Shown in pieces: positions 10,408-24,250 of a stretch of DNA of 64,000 bases. The translations under genes and the position numbers were made by a program. The notes beneath the pieces were generated by a model. It saw only the letters and a program-made list of their open reading frames with translations. It was not told the origin of the DNA and did no database searches. Location: the NCBI RefSeq assembly GCF_000346465.2, contig NC_034013.1, positions 9,371,154 through 9,435,153 of the forward strand, in the 5' to 3' direction. Position 1 is the stretch's first letter. The number at the start of each line of letters is the position of its first letter. The DNA comes from Prunus persica. Its lineage: Eukaryota; Streptophyta; Magnoliopsida; Rosales; Rosaceae.

Positions 10408-13400
10408 ATGTCGTTCTCCGACTCCGATTCGTCGTCCTATGGCGGCGACTACAAGAATTTCAAGCAAATCAGCCGTGACCGTGAGTTCCCTCCCTCTCCC
10501 CCTTACTCGTTGTCCTTTCATTTCACTTCAGTTTCTTTGATTATGAATTTAAATAATTAATGGCCATCTTATTCGAGCTGTAGGTAAACGAATTTGTGTT
10601 CTAATTAGTTTAGAGTTTATTGGTTACTGAATGATTTAAGTGATTTAGTAAAATGGCGGTAGACGTTCAGAAATTAAAAGTTCAATGAATTTATGGAGTT
10701 AGTAATCTGTGACTGCATCTACAATTGGTAATGGATGAACTATAAGGTGAGATAACTAGCTCATGCTGTGTACAATGTGGGAGGACCAATTATCCGTTGT
10801 GGTGCAATTTGCACCAGCTAGGGCAGATTGTATAGGTTGAAAATCTTGTGATAAAGTTTAGAATTCTTTTATAGGGGTGTTGACCAGCTTGTTCTAAAAT
10901 ATGGATCATCATTACCTGTTATTCATGGTTGTTGACAACTAATTCTCTATGATTGATGCCGACGACATTGTAGTTTTGTTATTATAAATGTTGTCAGATA
11001 TAAATATGTTAAAATTAGTTTGTTGTGTGGCCATTTTCTGACAGATCGCCTGGTAATTGATCTTTTCTGGTTATTTGTCCCAAATTTTATGTTTAGGATT
11101 ATTGATTGAAATGCTTCGGTCCTGCAAAACGGGGGACTCAAAAGCAACCTGGAAGGTAAATGCAGCTTATATTACGATGTCATTCGTGGTAGATATATGC
11201 ACTGCTTGTGATTATTTTGGAGGATTCATGCCCCCTTTTCTCTCTCTACATGGATTCGTATACATGCATATCTATTATGTATATCATGCATCTGTCTTTT
11301 GATTTATAAATTGATGTGCAAATAATTGAAAAGTGTTTTCATGTATTGCATGGACATGGTTTCAAGTAATATCTTTGATAATTTTTTAAAATTTCTGTAA
11401 GTTTAGTATCGTATTTGTAACTTTTAAAAATTAAAAAAAAATTGTATCAAAATAAGTATCGGGAATTTTTTTGAACGTCAACAGGAAATACATGTCGTTG
11501 ATGTGCTTATTATGTGTATACTGCTTGTTTTTCTTTTGGGTCCATGATTGATAAAATTCACCAAGTGTACTGTTAAGGTTGTTTCTTAGTTTTATGCACT
11601 CTGGAATATATTTGGTCAATGAATGATTTGATCAAGGACTCAAGGACTCTTAACAGTTGGGAAATGTGACACCATCTTTAGGGTAATGAATTATCATATT
11701 TCTTTTTATTTTGTTAACCCATTTGCTCTGCAATAAGCTGCCACACATTGAATTTTCTCACACTGGCTAATATCCTCCTCCTCCTCCTCTCTCTCTCTCA
11801 TAAACTGGTTGATGATTTTCAATGTGATAATTTTCTTCTTTGGTTACCTGCATGTTTCATGTCGTCCTTGAATCTATATATCTGCAGGTACTTATTATGG
11901 ACAAACTTACTGTTAAGATAATGTCTTACGCGTGCAAAATGGCTGATATTACAGACGAAGGCGTTTCATGTAAGAATCAAAAGGACCTTTCTTGAGAAGG
12001 TTTTTTGCTCTTTTGGGTGTTGTTTTGGTATTAGCTTTCTGCCCAATGTTGTTACCAGTTGCACGAAGAGATGCTACAATGTTATTATCCTCCTGTTTTT
12101 TTTTTGGTCAATCACAATTTACCTAACCTTAGAACAGCATGCTGCATGGTTTTTCTTATGTTTGTGCTGTTGCTGTTCTGGCATTGCCTTATGTTTGTTT
12201 AATCAGTTGTCCTGTCTTATGGGCTGAGGTAAGCATTCAGTGGTCCAGTTAGGCAAACTGATAGACTAGTTATATCTCATGTGATTATAGATTTGTGAAA
12301 AAAACATCGTTGACATTTTAAGCTAATAAGTGGTTGCCGTTTTCTTCTCCCCCTTAAGTTTTAATTTTTTTTAAAGCCAATCAATTATGATTCTATATTG
12401 GTATTCCTTTTATTACATTTTCAGTAGTTGGTTTTATTTCTACTAGTTAACGGAATTCATATTTTCTTGCAGTGGTTGAAGACATATATAGGCGAAGACA
12501 GCCATTGCCCTCCATGGATGCCATATACTTCTTCCAGCCTACCAAAGAAAAGTACTACTGATTTAATTTTTTTCGTGTTCATTTTTACTATTAATGGTAT
12601 TAAGTAAATGATGATTGATACTTCTTAGATAGATTGGTTCTTCATCCAGCCTTCCAAAGAGATGTAATACTTTTTAAACTTTGTTGGGATTAATTTTCAC
12701 GACCAATTTTTTAACTATATGAAAATTGATACCTCTTTTATGGGTTAATTGGACTTTTTCTCTGTTTTACTCAGTCTCTGCTTTGCTTGTTCATGCTAGT
12801 TCTTTTTGTCTTTTCCCTTAGATTATATTTAAAAGTGAAATTAGAGTTAGGTAATGAGGGGGCGGAGAGGGGGAGGGGAAGGACTTGGGACTAATGCCCT
12901 TTCCTTTCCCCATTGATGTAAGAAGAACTAAGAGCTACCCTTCTAATCTAATGTCATACATAGGTGGACTGCTTTGTGAATCTGTATTACAGAACCTCAT
13001 TATGCATTATACCAATTCTGTTTTGAGCCCAAACGTGAGAGAGAAAGTGAGAGCACATTTTGTTATTAAGTATGCTGTTATGTAAACGAGTCAATCTATG
13101 TGTTGAATGTATTATTCTTATAGCATTTTGGTACTATGGTTCCTTAATGAATCTTTCCAGAATCTAAAACCATTTTTAGTCATCATCCAAATAACTTAAG
13201 CTTTTAGGAATATTGGTAACTAACAGAACTTATCATGATAGTGGAGTGAGAGATCCTGTATTCAAATCCCTACAACTTAACCTCGCAGTTTATGTTATTT
13301 CATGTGTTGGATTCTCTAAGGGTGGAGAGAGGCTCACACTTGAAGCGAGGTTAGAATATAAAGCACTTATTGGTGCATATCTGAACAACTTAATCTTTTG

Positions 13401-16400
13401 GGAGTAGTGGTACAATAACAGAACTTAACAATCACAAATTGAGACCTCATAATTTGATTGAATTATTTACTACATTATTGAATTTGGTTGGAATGGCAGT
13501 TATTGTGTTAGTCTCTGTTCTTAAACCGCCTGTTTCTGGTTGAATTTCTGTTAGATATGTTTTTGACCCAAAAACGTTTCCTTGTTCTTTCTCACCTCCG
13601 TTTCTGGAATCATAAGCAATGTTCATGTTTTCTCTTTAAAAAATTATTTTGGGAATAGATGTGAAATAAGAAAATGTTCTCAGTTATGGTAACGTCAAAA
13701 TTCATTATTGGAATCATTTCCTCTTTCCTGTTGCGTTTTCAACATCAGACATATGGATGGAAACCTTTCTAACTCTCTCTCTGTGGTGCTAATTTGCAGT
13801 GTGATCATGTTCTTGTCCGACATGTCTGGAAGAGCACCATTATACAGGAAGTATGTGCAGGAATATCAGTTATTTTTCTTGTTCTAGTTGTTTGTGTGAT
13901 TTTATCGTATGGAAGTCTGAATCTTTTAATGGTTTCTCCCCATGTATTTTTTCTATGTGTAGGGCATTTGTTTTCTTCAGCTCCCCTATTTCAAAAGAAT
14001 TGGTTGGTCACATCAAGAAGGATGCAACTGTTTTAACTCGCATAGCTGCATTGAGAGAGGTTGCATTTCTTTTTCATGGAAATTTTTTGTTCTTAGATTA
14101 GTGATTTTGCCAAACTTTGTGTATCAGCCAGTTGCTTCTTTCTTTGTTACTGCTTAAACGTTTATCAGCAGATTCTAATTTTGGATAAATATGCAGATGA
14201 ATTTGGAATATTTTGCTATAGACAGCCAGGTATGTGCAGTCTCATGATTTGTAGTCCTTATTTATATAATTAAGATATCCCTTTTTAAAAGAAATTTTAA
14301 AAAAAAATTCACAAAAATTTAAGTTTCAAAACATCTTAAGTTGGGAAATCATTTATAGATTTTTACAGTGATTTTGTTCAAAACTAAGGGTTCATTGATT
14401 TTCTATTCTGTAATCGTCTTTGCCCAGGCTTTTGTCACCAACAATGAGAGGGCTTTAGAGGAACTTTATGGGGATGAGGAGGATTCACGCAAAGGAGTTG
14501 CATGTTTGAATGTGATGGCCGCTCGTGTTGCCACAGTTTTTGCTTCGTTAAGGGTACATGTTGTAATTGAATGTATTTTGATTCAAGATTTTAGTAATTT
14601 ATTTATTTATTTTTCTGAAGCACCTATTTGCCTCTAATTTCCTAGGAATTTCCATTTGTCCGCTATCGAGCTGCCAAGTCACTTGATGCCACCACGATGA
14701 CCACATTTCGTGATTTAATTCCTACAAAGCTTGCTGCTGGGATCTGGGATTGTCTCATGAAATATAAAAAAACCATTCCGAACTTCCCTGAGACAGAAAC
14801 ATGCGAGTTGCTTATCCTTGACAGATCTGTAGATCAGGTTTTTAGGTGCATGTGTTGGTTATAAAAACATATCATGCTTAGTGGTCCTTGTCTTTATTAT
14901 TATAATGAATATTCTCATCTGAATTTTCAGATTGCACCTATCATACATGAATGGACATATGATGCTATGTGTCACGACTTATTAAATATGGATGGAAATA
15001 AATATGTGCATGAGGTAAGTTGAAACATCCATTTATGTACATATGCTTTCAAATTTTGTGATGGATGCTTTATCAAGGAACTGTATGTACAGGTTCCAAG
15101 TAAAACTGGTGGTCCACCTGAGAAAAAAGAGGTTCTTTTAGAGGATCATGATCCAATCTGGCTTGAGCTTCGCCATGCACATATAGCAGATGTATGTCCT
15201 GTGCCTATACTTATCTTCTGGGATTTTCCTTAGCTTTTTTATTTTTAATCACAAACTACCCTTGTCAGGCTAGTGAAAGGTTGCATGAGAAAATGACTAA
15301 TTTCATAACAAAGAATAAGGCTGCACAAATCCACCATGGTGCAAGGTTCGTGTGTATTTACTCTTAAAAACTGTCATAAGCAACGTACTTGTTTCATTTT
15401 TTTAAATGAATTTGAATTAATTATTTATTTATTTCCTAACTTTCCTTCAATATGGAGATAGCTATAAGACACCATTTTGGCCAGAATCTACATCTAAATG
15501 AAAATTGGTTGGCATGTAATAGTACATAAAATACCCTTTTATCATTTGAGTTGCGCCTAGGGTTGAGGGCAATGCAAATGTCTATTTGGGTTTTGCTGAC
15601 ATCTGGAATGACTCCACCTTGTAAGATATTTCCATAATGTGACTGCTCCCCTTCCTAAAAAAGGATATGTGATATGCTCTTTTAGGATTTTTATTATTGG
15701 TATTTAAATTTAACCCAAATTTGTGTATAAATAAAATAATTTGATCTTTAATTATTTTCATGCCCTTTTTTTTCTATCGATTGTATCATACGTGTAAATT
15801 TCTGTTTAATGTTTGGAAGCTTATGCAAGTCTATTTGGTATGTCAATTTTTGTCATGTTCTGTTTCTCACCTAAACATTCACCTTTATATAGAGATGCTC
15901 GGGAACTATCTACGAGGGACTTGCAAAAGATGGTTCAAGCATTGCCGCAATACAGTGAACAAATTGACAAGCTATCCCTTCATGTTGAGGTTAGTTCTTT
16001 GATAGAGTATCTAATTTAAAGTATCAGTTTGATTTATAAAATTCCAACAAGTTAAAAATTGATTTAAGGATTTAAGTTGCTTAAGTATATACGAAAACAA
16101 CTTATGACAGTGGAGTCTTATTTGTTGTTCATTTGTAATTTCTATTATCTAATAAGGTTCTTAAAAAGAATATGTTTCTCAGCCTTTAAAGGAATGAATT
16201 ATATGGATTGAGATATATTCATCCAACCAATTATCCTTTTGCCAATAGCTTATTTGCAAGCTTTGTCCAAATTTGTTTTCTTTTTCCTCCTTGAACTTGC
16301 CAATTTCCTATTGGAAAAGATAATTTGAGGTTTCATTTTTACCTAACCAAGAGAAGCAACACAGCTCAAATTTCTGTTTCACAGAAAATACTAAATAAAA

Positions 16401-18775
16401 GTATAACTGGATGGGGTAAGATTTACATTAGAAGTGACAGCATATTGAATGACCAAAAGAAATTTCAAGCTGTTGACTTTAAGTATGATAGCCATGGCTT
16501 TAGGCAAAAATTGTTTATTCCAGATTGCAGGGAAAGTTAACAGAATTATCCGGGAGCTTGGGCTTCGAGAACTTGGACAGCTGGAGCAGGATCTTGTTTT
16601 TGGAGATGCAGGAATGAAAGATGTGATCAAATTTTTGAATACAAAAGATGTAAGAAACTATAGAAGTATATATATGGACGCACCAGATTCCTTGTCATCA
16701 TATTTTGTAAAAAACATATACCATTTTTATGCAGGATACGACTGGTGAAAATAAGTTGCGGTTGTTGATGATTCTTGCAGCCATTTATCCTGAGAAATTT
16801 GAGGGTGAGAAGGGTCACAATTTGATGAAGGTTGGTACCACCCAAGGTCAATCAGTGTATAGCCTTAGACAAGTGTTCATTTGTGATAAATTTCTTTGTT
16901 TTCAGTTAGCAAAATTACCACCCGATGATATGAATGCTGTGAATAATATGAGATTGCTTGGGGGATCATCAGATACCAAAAAAAGCTCAATAGCCACTTT
17001 TTCTCTGAAGTTTGATATGCATAAGGTGAATGTATACATTATAATTTTTCTTTAGTTCTTTCAATCTGTTCATCGATATCTAACAAGAGGCTATTCAATT
17101 ATCAGAAGAAACGTGGAGGTAGGAAAGAACGTCCAAGTGAAGGAGAAACATGGCAGCTTTCGCGTTTTTATCCCATCATAGAGGTACCTTTCAGTTGGTT
17201 TGGTTTGTACCCTTCTGAGCATATATGGAATGAATGGTCTGGCATGTCATATGATTGGAACACCTGTATAAAACTATGTCGGTTTATGGTAATGCTTCCA
17301 ATCTACCTCTAAAATGTATTGGTTCCTGTTTTTGGGACAATCAAACCAAGTATAAATGGGTAGCTTGTCTGTTAATACGATGGCCATGTTGTTGAAGCTT
17401 TTGAATTCAAATGAAAAACAAAATATTAGTACTGATACATATTTATAATTGCTCATGTTAAGGTGATTGAGGTTTGCATTTATAAAACCTTTATGAGAAG
17501 GCATCTAATGGTTCAATCGTCCTAAATAGAAGCTTTTGTCTCCTTGAGGGTTTACTGTGCTAGCAAATAGTGAGTCCTTTAATGTTGGGGTGGGCAGGGT
17601 ATTGTTTGCTAGTAGTAGTGTTATTGTTAGAATAGAGAAGAGACTTGGAATCTTGGAATTGCCACTTCTATTTGGCCTGTGCTTCATTTTATCGATCTTT
17701 CTTTATAATGTTTTCTCGTATTCAAATGGATCTTTCATGTGAAATTCGTGAGCTTAACAAAAAAAATAAAATAAAATAAAATGTAGCATTTGTTTGCTGT
17801 TGAAACTCACTTGGAGAAATATCACACGTAATTAAGGGCTCCATCTTATAATCATCACCATGTCGTGAGTCTACCATGCAACTTCGTTCCAATGGTTAAA
17901 GCTGCAAAGTTACGGATTTTGTATCCAAAATTTTCTCTTCTTTCAGGAACTTGTAGAAAACCTTAGCAAAGGTGAACTGTCTAAGGAGGATTATCCATGT
18001 TTAAATGACCCAAGTCCAACTTTTCACGGGACATCACATGGTGCAGCAATACATCAACCTCCAGTTGCTCATTCAATGAGATCAAGACGGGCACCAACAT
18101 GGGCACGGCCGAAGAATTCCGATGATGGGTATTCAAGGTATTTTGTCACTCTCTGTGTGTGCAGCTGAGTTGTTATTCCCTTCATGATCAAGAAACCCTA
18201 AATAATCAGGGCTACTTATGGGATTATGCATTTTGAAACCTACCATATATGGTAGTTGTGTGTCCTTCCAATGATTATTTATTTATTTTTCTCATGACTC
18301 TAATTTTATTTTTCTCCTGCTGCCTGTAGTGATTCAGTATTAAGGCATGCTTCTAGTGATTTCAAGAAGATGGGACAACGCATATTTGTAGTTATAGTAG
18401 GTGGAGCCACTAGATCAGAGGTACGGAAGTGTTCCACTTGTCCTTAAATGAAGTTATGATAATTGTTTTTTCTCGCTTATTGAGCTGAGAAATCGTGTTT
18501 CGTTTTCAGCTTAGGGTTTGCCACAAGCTCACAACTAAGCTGAGGAGGGAAGTTGTTCTAGGCTCCTCATGTCTTGACGATCCTGCACCTTTTATTACGG
18601 TAATGAACTTTAGTTTTGATCTTCAAAGCTTGAGTAGACCTAATATCGTCAGACTAGTTCTCCTACCATCCGCTCCAACTAGCAGTAATTTTAAAATGCT
18701 GTTGGCTGTTTTAATTTGCAGAAACTAAAAATGATGACGGCAAACGAGCTCTCATTGGATGATCTCCAGATTTGA
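10408..18775 (+). CDS. KEU: KEULE, Sec1/Munc18-family SNARE regulator
   Basis: Sec1/Munc18 protein that binds the cytokinesis syntaxin KNOLLE and promotes fusion of cell-plate vesicles. All 21 coding exons join in frame to 664 codons (Arabidopsis KEULE is about the same length): 10408-10480, 11097-11155, 11888-11969, 12473-12551, 13800-13850, 13963-14059, 14197-14229, 14428-14553, 14646-14837, 14931-15014, 15093-15191, 15269-15345, 15893-15989, 16524-16649, 16735-16830, 16906-17025, 17106-17183, 17947-18137, 18330-18420, 18510-18599, 18722-18775. All introns are GT-AG. Recognised blocks include [18 protein letters not shown] at the N-terminus, [63 protein letters not shown] and LSLDDLQI at the C-terminus. 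Exon 7 encodes only 11 residues. Intron 4 (about 1.2 kb) holds a repeat. Confidence 0.96.
13160..13420. repeat. Intronic repeat, SINE-like or LTR-derived remnant
   Basis: Inside KEULE intron 4. It contains GAGAGATCCTGTATTCAAATCC, which resembles an RNA polymerase III B box (GGTTCAAATCC type), followed by GGTGGAGAGAGGCTCACAC. It reads as a mobile-element remnant by wording and position. I cannot assign the family. Confidence 0.35.
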
Positions 18776-20831
18776 ATGTGGAGGCGGCCATGGGAAAGGC
18801 TGGAAATGACATTGGTTGTCGCCAATCCAATCTGTAACCATAGATGCATGCATCATCTCATTGTATCCATATTCTTTTCCTTTTTTTTTTCTTTTTTTTT
18901 AAATGTAAAGACCCCACCTATTGATTTTGGTAGTGGCGCGTTAGACATTCTAGATGGAGCTTAGGCCCCGTTGGTTATGTGAATCTGTATTATATTGACA
19001 TGCTGAATCCAGTATTAATATGACCATTAGAAATTCAAAAAACTGAAGCCCAACAACTTTTCTTGCTGCAATGAGGATTGGCACTTTGTCCATTCTAACA
19101 GCAGACATAATACTTTGCCTAGGATGGTTGGGCAAATCTCCCTGATCATTAGAACAAATGAACACAAACAGGGTGCACCAGTCAAAATGCACTCCACTTG
19201 GCTTTAGACGGTAAATTCCTCTACAGCCGTGGTTTAAAATCAGCAAGAAAAACTTACTTTGAACATTCAAAAACAAAGCGCAAACCTCCCTACACCTTGG
19301 ACAGACGTCTCTGAGAACATGGAGGATAGATTCAGAATGCCATCCGCAAAAATTGCAAGAAGGATCAAGGGTTAACTCCCTTCTCAATCTCTGTTCATTA
19401 GAAAGCGCTTTACCTTGTAGCGCAAGCCAAAGATAGATTTCCAATTTAGGAAGGATTTTCCACTTCCATAACAGCTTCCAGCTTCTCCAAAATCACTGAA
19501 GATAAGATTATAAGCAGATTTAAGTTAGCTGAAAAAGGCCCCAAACCCAATGGGATATTTAATAATTCGTTGCACCACCTAAACCCTAAACCCTAAACCA
19601 CACTCCTAAGACTCTCCACATCTCCCTTTCCAACTCGCCACCCAATATAGTTACCCAACAATTCAGAACCTTGTAAAACACTTTTCCAAGTGGAATGATC
19701 TAATCTGGTTTGCAGACAAGGATCCAAAATAGATTGTCCCCTAAGGATCCAAAAAAGAACAAAAAAACTATCCAAGTTATTTTGCATGAGCAGCCAAAAC
19801 AAGAAGAACAACCCACTCTGTTGAGAATGGCGAAGGTGAAATAGATATGGTGTTTACATGAAATCTTTTTATTTATTTAATGCCCATGAATAAAGAGAAC
19901 GGTTTACATGTTTATTAAGTGTTTTTATTAGCCTTTGGGTCTAGTTTCCGTGATATGATTGGGTTCTGCTTTTGCAGAAAGAGGCCAAGACAGGAATGAG
20001 GAAGTACCCTCCAGGCAACATGAGAAGGCCAACCCCAACCAGGGAATAGCTTGCAGGAAGAAGGAAGTAGCCCCCGGCAGCGTGAGAAAGCCAACCAGAA
20101 AAAACCCAAGAATGATGGCAAACCGAGAAGAAAGAGGATGTAGAAAACAAGCTGGAATGTAAGACGATGTTGAATGCGAGAAGGATTAGAGAGGGAGAGA
20201 GATAGAGAGAGAAATCAACTTGGATTGTAAGAAACCACAAGTGACCATATCAGTCTCTCCCAAAAGCCTATGTCTGTTGGTCTCTGTATTAGTGCATGTT
20301 TATGCATACTGTTAAGCTTGAATGGATTCTTTTGTTGCACAAATTGGAGAAGAAGGGACATGCATCTGTTGTTTTTTATTAATACTATTGGGATAACTAT
20401 TTGGTAATGTTAGGCTGAAATATTATTGACTTTCTACTACCTTTGGGACTCAACAGACTCATGTACGGCTGAAATATGCTCATAAGCAATTCTGCACTAA
20501 AAAAATACATTTATAACTCAAGACACTTTTTAACTGTTTCTGCCAAATGCATGAAAGCTTACAATATTTTTTCTATAATAAGGCGGTTTTCACGAAATGG
20601 ATAAATACATTCGCCAAAAAGGGGGAAAAGAAACAAGAATTCCAGTACATAATTGAGCAACAAATGGCTGCAATTTGGGCGGAACTGTGACAGCTTGGAA
20701 AATAGGTTTTACTGAGAAGGCCTGCAACTCTATTACCTATCTTTCTTTATAAATTGTCTTCTAAGTTCTAACTATGCTTTCTTTCGTGACGATTCTGCAG
20801 ATTACTTCATTCACTTCAATAACCCAAAGCA
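18776..20831. other. Convergent intergenic region between KEULE and PHR1
   Basis: The first 150 bases are probably KEULE 3' UTR. A decayed LINE fragment on the minus strand follows (18950-19850). At 19990-20100 there is a local imperfect duplication in which GAAGTA, CCAGGCARCRTGAGAA and GCCAACC recur about 58 bases apart. No gene is supported in the remainder. Confidence 0.6.
18950..19850 (-). mobile_element. Decayed L1-type LINE fragment with zf-RVT region
   Basis: The minus-strand translation at 18950-19444 contains LALQGKALSNEQRLRRELT followed by CNFCG and ESILHVLRDVCPRC. This is the zinc-binding zf-RVT region found after the reverse transcriptase of plant L1 elements. A second frame at 19593-19811 continues upstream with WKSVLQGSELL and GWRVGKGD, typical of the same region. 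The frames do not join and no intact reverse transcriptase remains. Confidence 0.7.
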
Positions 20832-23800
20832 CTAATAAGTGCAGAGTTCTTTTGCCTTTCTACCAAGTAGACTTTCTGCTTTTCTCTTCTTGGTTTCACC
20901 AAGCCTCTTTACATAGGAAATGTATCCATCCACATCAAATTTCCTTTTGCAGCCTGCATAGTTCATGTAACGTATTTTCCCAAAAATTGGCCGTTCCTTC
21001 CAACCCTGAAATGCCATAACGAAGGATCAAATGACAGAATCTTTAAGAAAAGATGAACATTCTAATTTCTTTGCTATTCATAAGCTCATGGAATCTAGGA
21101 CCACATCTAACCTAACATTTGTAACTTTGCATCGCACCCAGTTATCGACGGAAAGATTCAATTATGGAAAAGTTAAGACGAAATACAGCTGACATAAAAC
21201 ACATCACCCAAAGCAAAAAGAGAAATGGACACAGACCTGGTCGTGAACACCACATACTGACCACATGCAACCAACATACCCATTCGGATCCCTTCCATCT
21301 ATTTCATACTGCAAGAGTTATGAGGCAAAGAATCTAGGTGAAAATTTTGTAACCACCTCCAGAAAAGCATTAGAGAACTGAACTTTTTACCTTGTTATTT
21401 AGGTATATGGATATTTCAAGGGCTTCTTCAGGTCCTCTTGTCCACTCAAGAATCTTTTTTGCCCAATACATCCTGCACATGACTTTCAAAGTCTCATTGG
21501 GTGGATAATAGAATCAAAATTTCACACAAATTAAAAAAAGTAAAACCAACAATTTTTTCTGTTGTGACAGAAAACATTACCAACATTACGATATTGGCAA
21601 GTGAAATAAGAATGAAAAAGTAAAAAGAAGCCTATTAGTACTTAATGAAACACTAATACACCATGCGATAATAATGTAAGCAAACATAGCAACCACAATG
21701 AACATCATGCTCAGTAAATAGCAGCATTGCATAAACGGGACGACATAAATCCATAATTTTGTTTTTCTTAGAGATCAAGACATAATAATTCAATGAGAAT
21801 CCACGAAGTTTACAAATATCAGAAAACATTTATAAAAAAACCCCTAAGCAGAACAGTAAACCATTAAACCATGAAGAGAACATAATCCATCAAAAGGTTA
21901 CTTGCCGCATAAAACCATGCATCTTCCCATAATAAACCATCTCCAATTGAGAGGCATTCCAGAGCTGAAAATCAAGAGCACAAGAAATAGAAGGTCAGTA
22001 GACATTGATACAAAAGAGGACCCAAAGACATGTAACTGAGTTCACAAACAAATACATAATCAGCACAAAGCGTAATCATAATTATATAAAGGTTGAACAG
22101 GAGGAGGTAGGAAAACCTAGGCAATGTTCGGATACACCCAACATCTCATTCAAACAAGACATGAAAGACGAGCCCAGAAAATCAACTTACAGGATCGGCT
22201 GTTTGTGCCTTCTCCAATTGCTCCTTACTGCAAATTCAGTATTTTGTTCAGATAGTTCATAACCATCACTTCACAAACAAAAATAGCAGAGCAACAAATC
22301 AAAACCAAGATACTGACGTGTAAATATGTTCACGCTGATCAAAAGCATGGTCCATCAAAGTCTTACGTGCCCATTCCCACGCCCCTTGTAATGAATCATA
22401 ATGAGGCTGGTAGAAGCAGAAGTTATCGGCAAGTTCTCGGCGCACAATCAACTCCTCTACAAATGCATCGACTGCCTTAGATACCATGTAGAAATAGGAG
22501 TTAAGCAATATATCACACACAATAACTTAGCATAAAGCAAGAGACGAATTAATGATATATGATAGCAAACTGTACTAGGTTCTTGGTGCTATGGCAGAGT
22601 CACACAACATATAATGCAAAATCTAGAGCAAAAACAAATCAAATAGTCCAACTTCAACTTGATTAAGAATAGTTGAACCTGAATTTGATATCACTAACCT
22701 CAGGACAGAGTTTCCGGATGCTACGTGCCTCTAAGGCGCACCTCTGTGCAGATATTTGCCCAAAATGCAAATATGGAGAAAGACCCGAGAGACCTCTTGG
22801 TTTCAAAGGGTTATTCCGGTCTGATGAATAACCCTTCAACCTTTTCGTCAAGAACCCATTTTTGCTACCCATCAAAACTTCCATTGCCGCCTTTTCTCCC
22901 GGTTCACACCAATCGATTTCAGGAACTTCTGCTCCTTTCCTAGTTATACACAAGTACAGAATCAAAAATGGAATCCCCAATAATCCAAACTAATTGTCAA
23001 CCAAAGTAAAATGACACCTAACCTCAAAACTTCGTCAATGAGGCTATCCCAGTCAATCAATCGACTAGTGCCCACCCATTTTGTAACTGGTGGCTGCAGC
23101 ATAGGAAATTCGATTAGGTACTCTGGAAGCTTTTTGTTTATCTTACTCCTTATAGTCCTAGCACTATACTCCAACTTCTCTGATGCCGCCCAAAGGGGCA
23201 CCACATTGTGTGCATCAACTTCATGTATTGTCACAAAATCACTAACCCTCTTGCAAATTTCCTCTTTACATTTCCGAACTTCCCGTAAGGGTGAGAAGTC
23301 CGTTACTAAAAGTGAAGCCCCACATTCACTCACAAAATTGGGTATAGTGTTCTCAGCATTTCCCTGTACGTAAAAATAGAAACCAAACAAACAAGTCCCC
23401 ACATATGAGTTATGGACCGTCATGAGATTCCAGAAAGTCAAATAGAGCACATTATTTCAGGGTAAGAATCAATTCCAATTTTTTTTATCAGAAACCAAAC
23501 ACAAACAGATAACAAATGCAAAAAAGACCAAATGGGCATTTGAAAAATGTGGTCTTTTAACTTACCCGGAAGAGAAAAAATGGAATTTGATGCGTTTCTT
23601 CAAGATCACGATGCAATTGTCGCAAACCCCTCAGCATAAACCCTAACTGGCGGGCTTTGGCTCCAAGAAACTGATCAAACAGATTGAACGCCACAGCCAC
23701 GGGGACATTGGCCTTGTGGGCCTGCTCAACGGCGTGGATCAAGGCCCAATTGTCTCTAACCCTTTGGTCTCTGAACATCCAGTAAACCACGGGACCCACA

Positions 23801-23877
23801 TTTTGACCCGCCGATTTGGACGCTTCTTTCAGAATCCGAACCCGACCCGGTTGCACGGCTGCGGAGTTAGCGGCCAT
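20832..23877 (-). CDS. PHR1: Class II CPD photolyase (PHR1/UVR2)
   Basis: Light-driven FAD enzyme that splits cyclobutane pyrimidine dimers in UV-damaged DNA. Nine exons, in transcription order: 23877-23566, 23363-23023, 22939-22699, 22475-22318, 22227-22191, 21964-21906, 21472-21391, 21308-21237, 21005-20832. They join in frame to 491 codons, close to Arabidopsis UVR2. Recognised blocks: [138 protein letters not shown] and [18 protein letters not shown]. The sixth intron starts GCAAGT and ends AG (a GC-AG intron); exon 5 is only 37 nt. The start at 23877 matches the family N-terminus, but an in-frame ATG lies 68 codons upstream. Confidence 0.96.
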
Positions 23878-24250
23878 GGATGAGTGGACGGTGAAGAGGA
23901 AGGGGAAAAGAGGGTGCTTGCTAACGTGCACAGGAGGTGAACGAATAATGTGGACCACGGTCGGTGGGTCGGTGTACGAGTACGTCAATGGGGGAAGAAA
24001 CAGAGAATGTGAAGTACGTAGGAAATGAGAGAAGAAAAGGAGGGAAACCAAACGGCTAAAGGTGTGGTTTTGAAAGGACATACGTGGATTAGTTTGAACC
24101 TCGGATTGGTTGTTAATACAAAATTTGGTTCTTATTTAATGGGCTTGGACTTTAGCCCAAACATACCTCCTCTGTTCCCCTTGCTGGGCTTGGACTTTGG
24201 CCCACCTAAAATATGTCTCTGGATCCATTTCTTGAAATCGGAGTTCATAT
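23878..24250 (-). promoter_or_regulatory. PHR1 5' region with four ACGT cores
   Basis: Upstream of the photolyase start, ACGT occurs at 23924, 23982, 24016 and 24082. The 23982 site reads TGACGTA on the gene strand and the 24082 site reads CCACGTA. ACGT elements are the binding cores of bZIP factors such as HY5, and CPD photolyase is known to be UV-B and light induced in Arabidopsis. Use of these sites is inferred. The region also carries an in-frame upstream ATG at 24081. Confidence 0.4.

Noticed and set aside
19578..19599. CCTAAACCCTAAACCCTAAACC, a telomere-like motif
   Set aside because: Only about three units inside a decayed LINE region; too short to claim an interstitial telomere tract.
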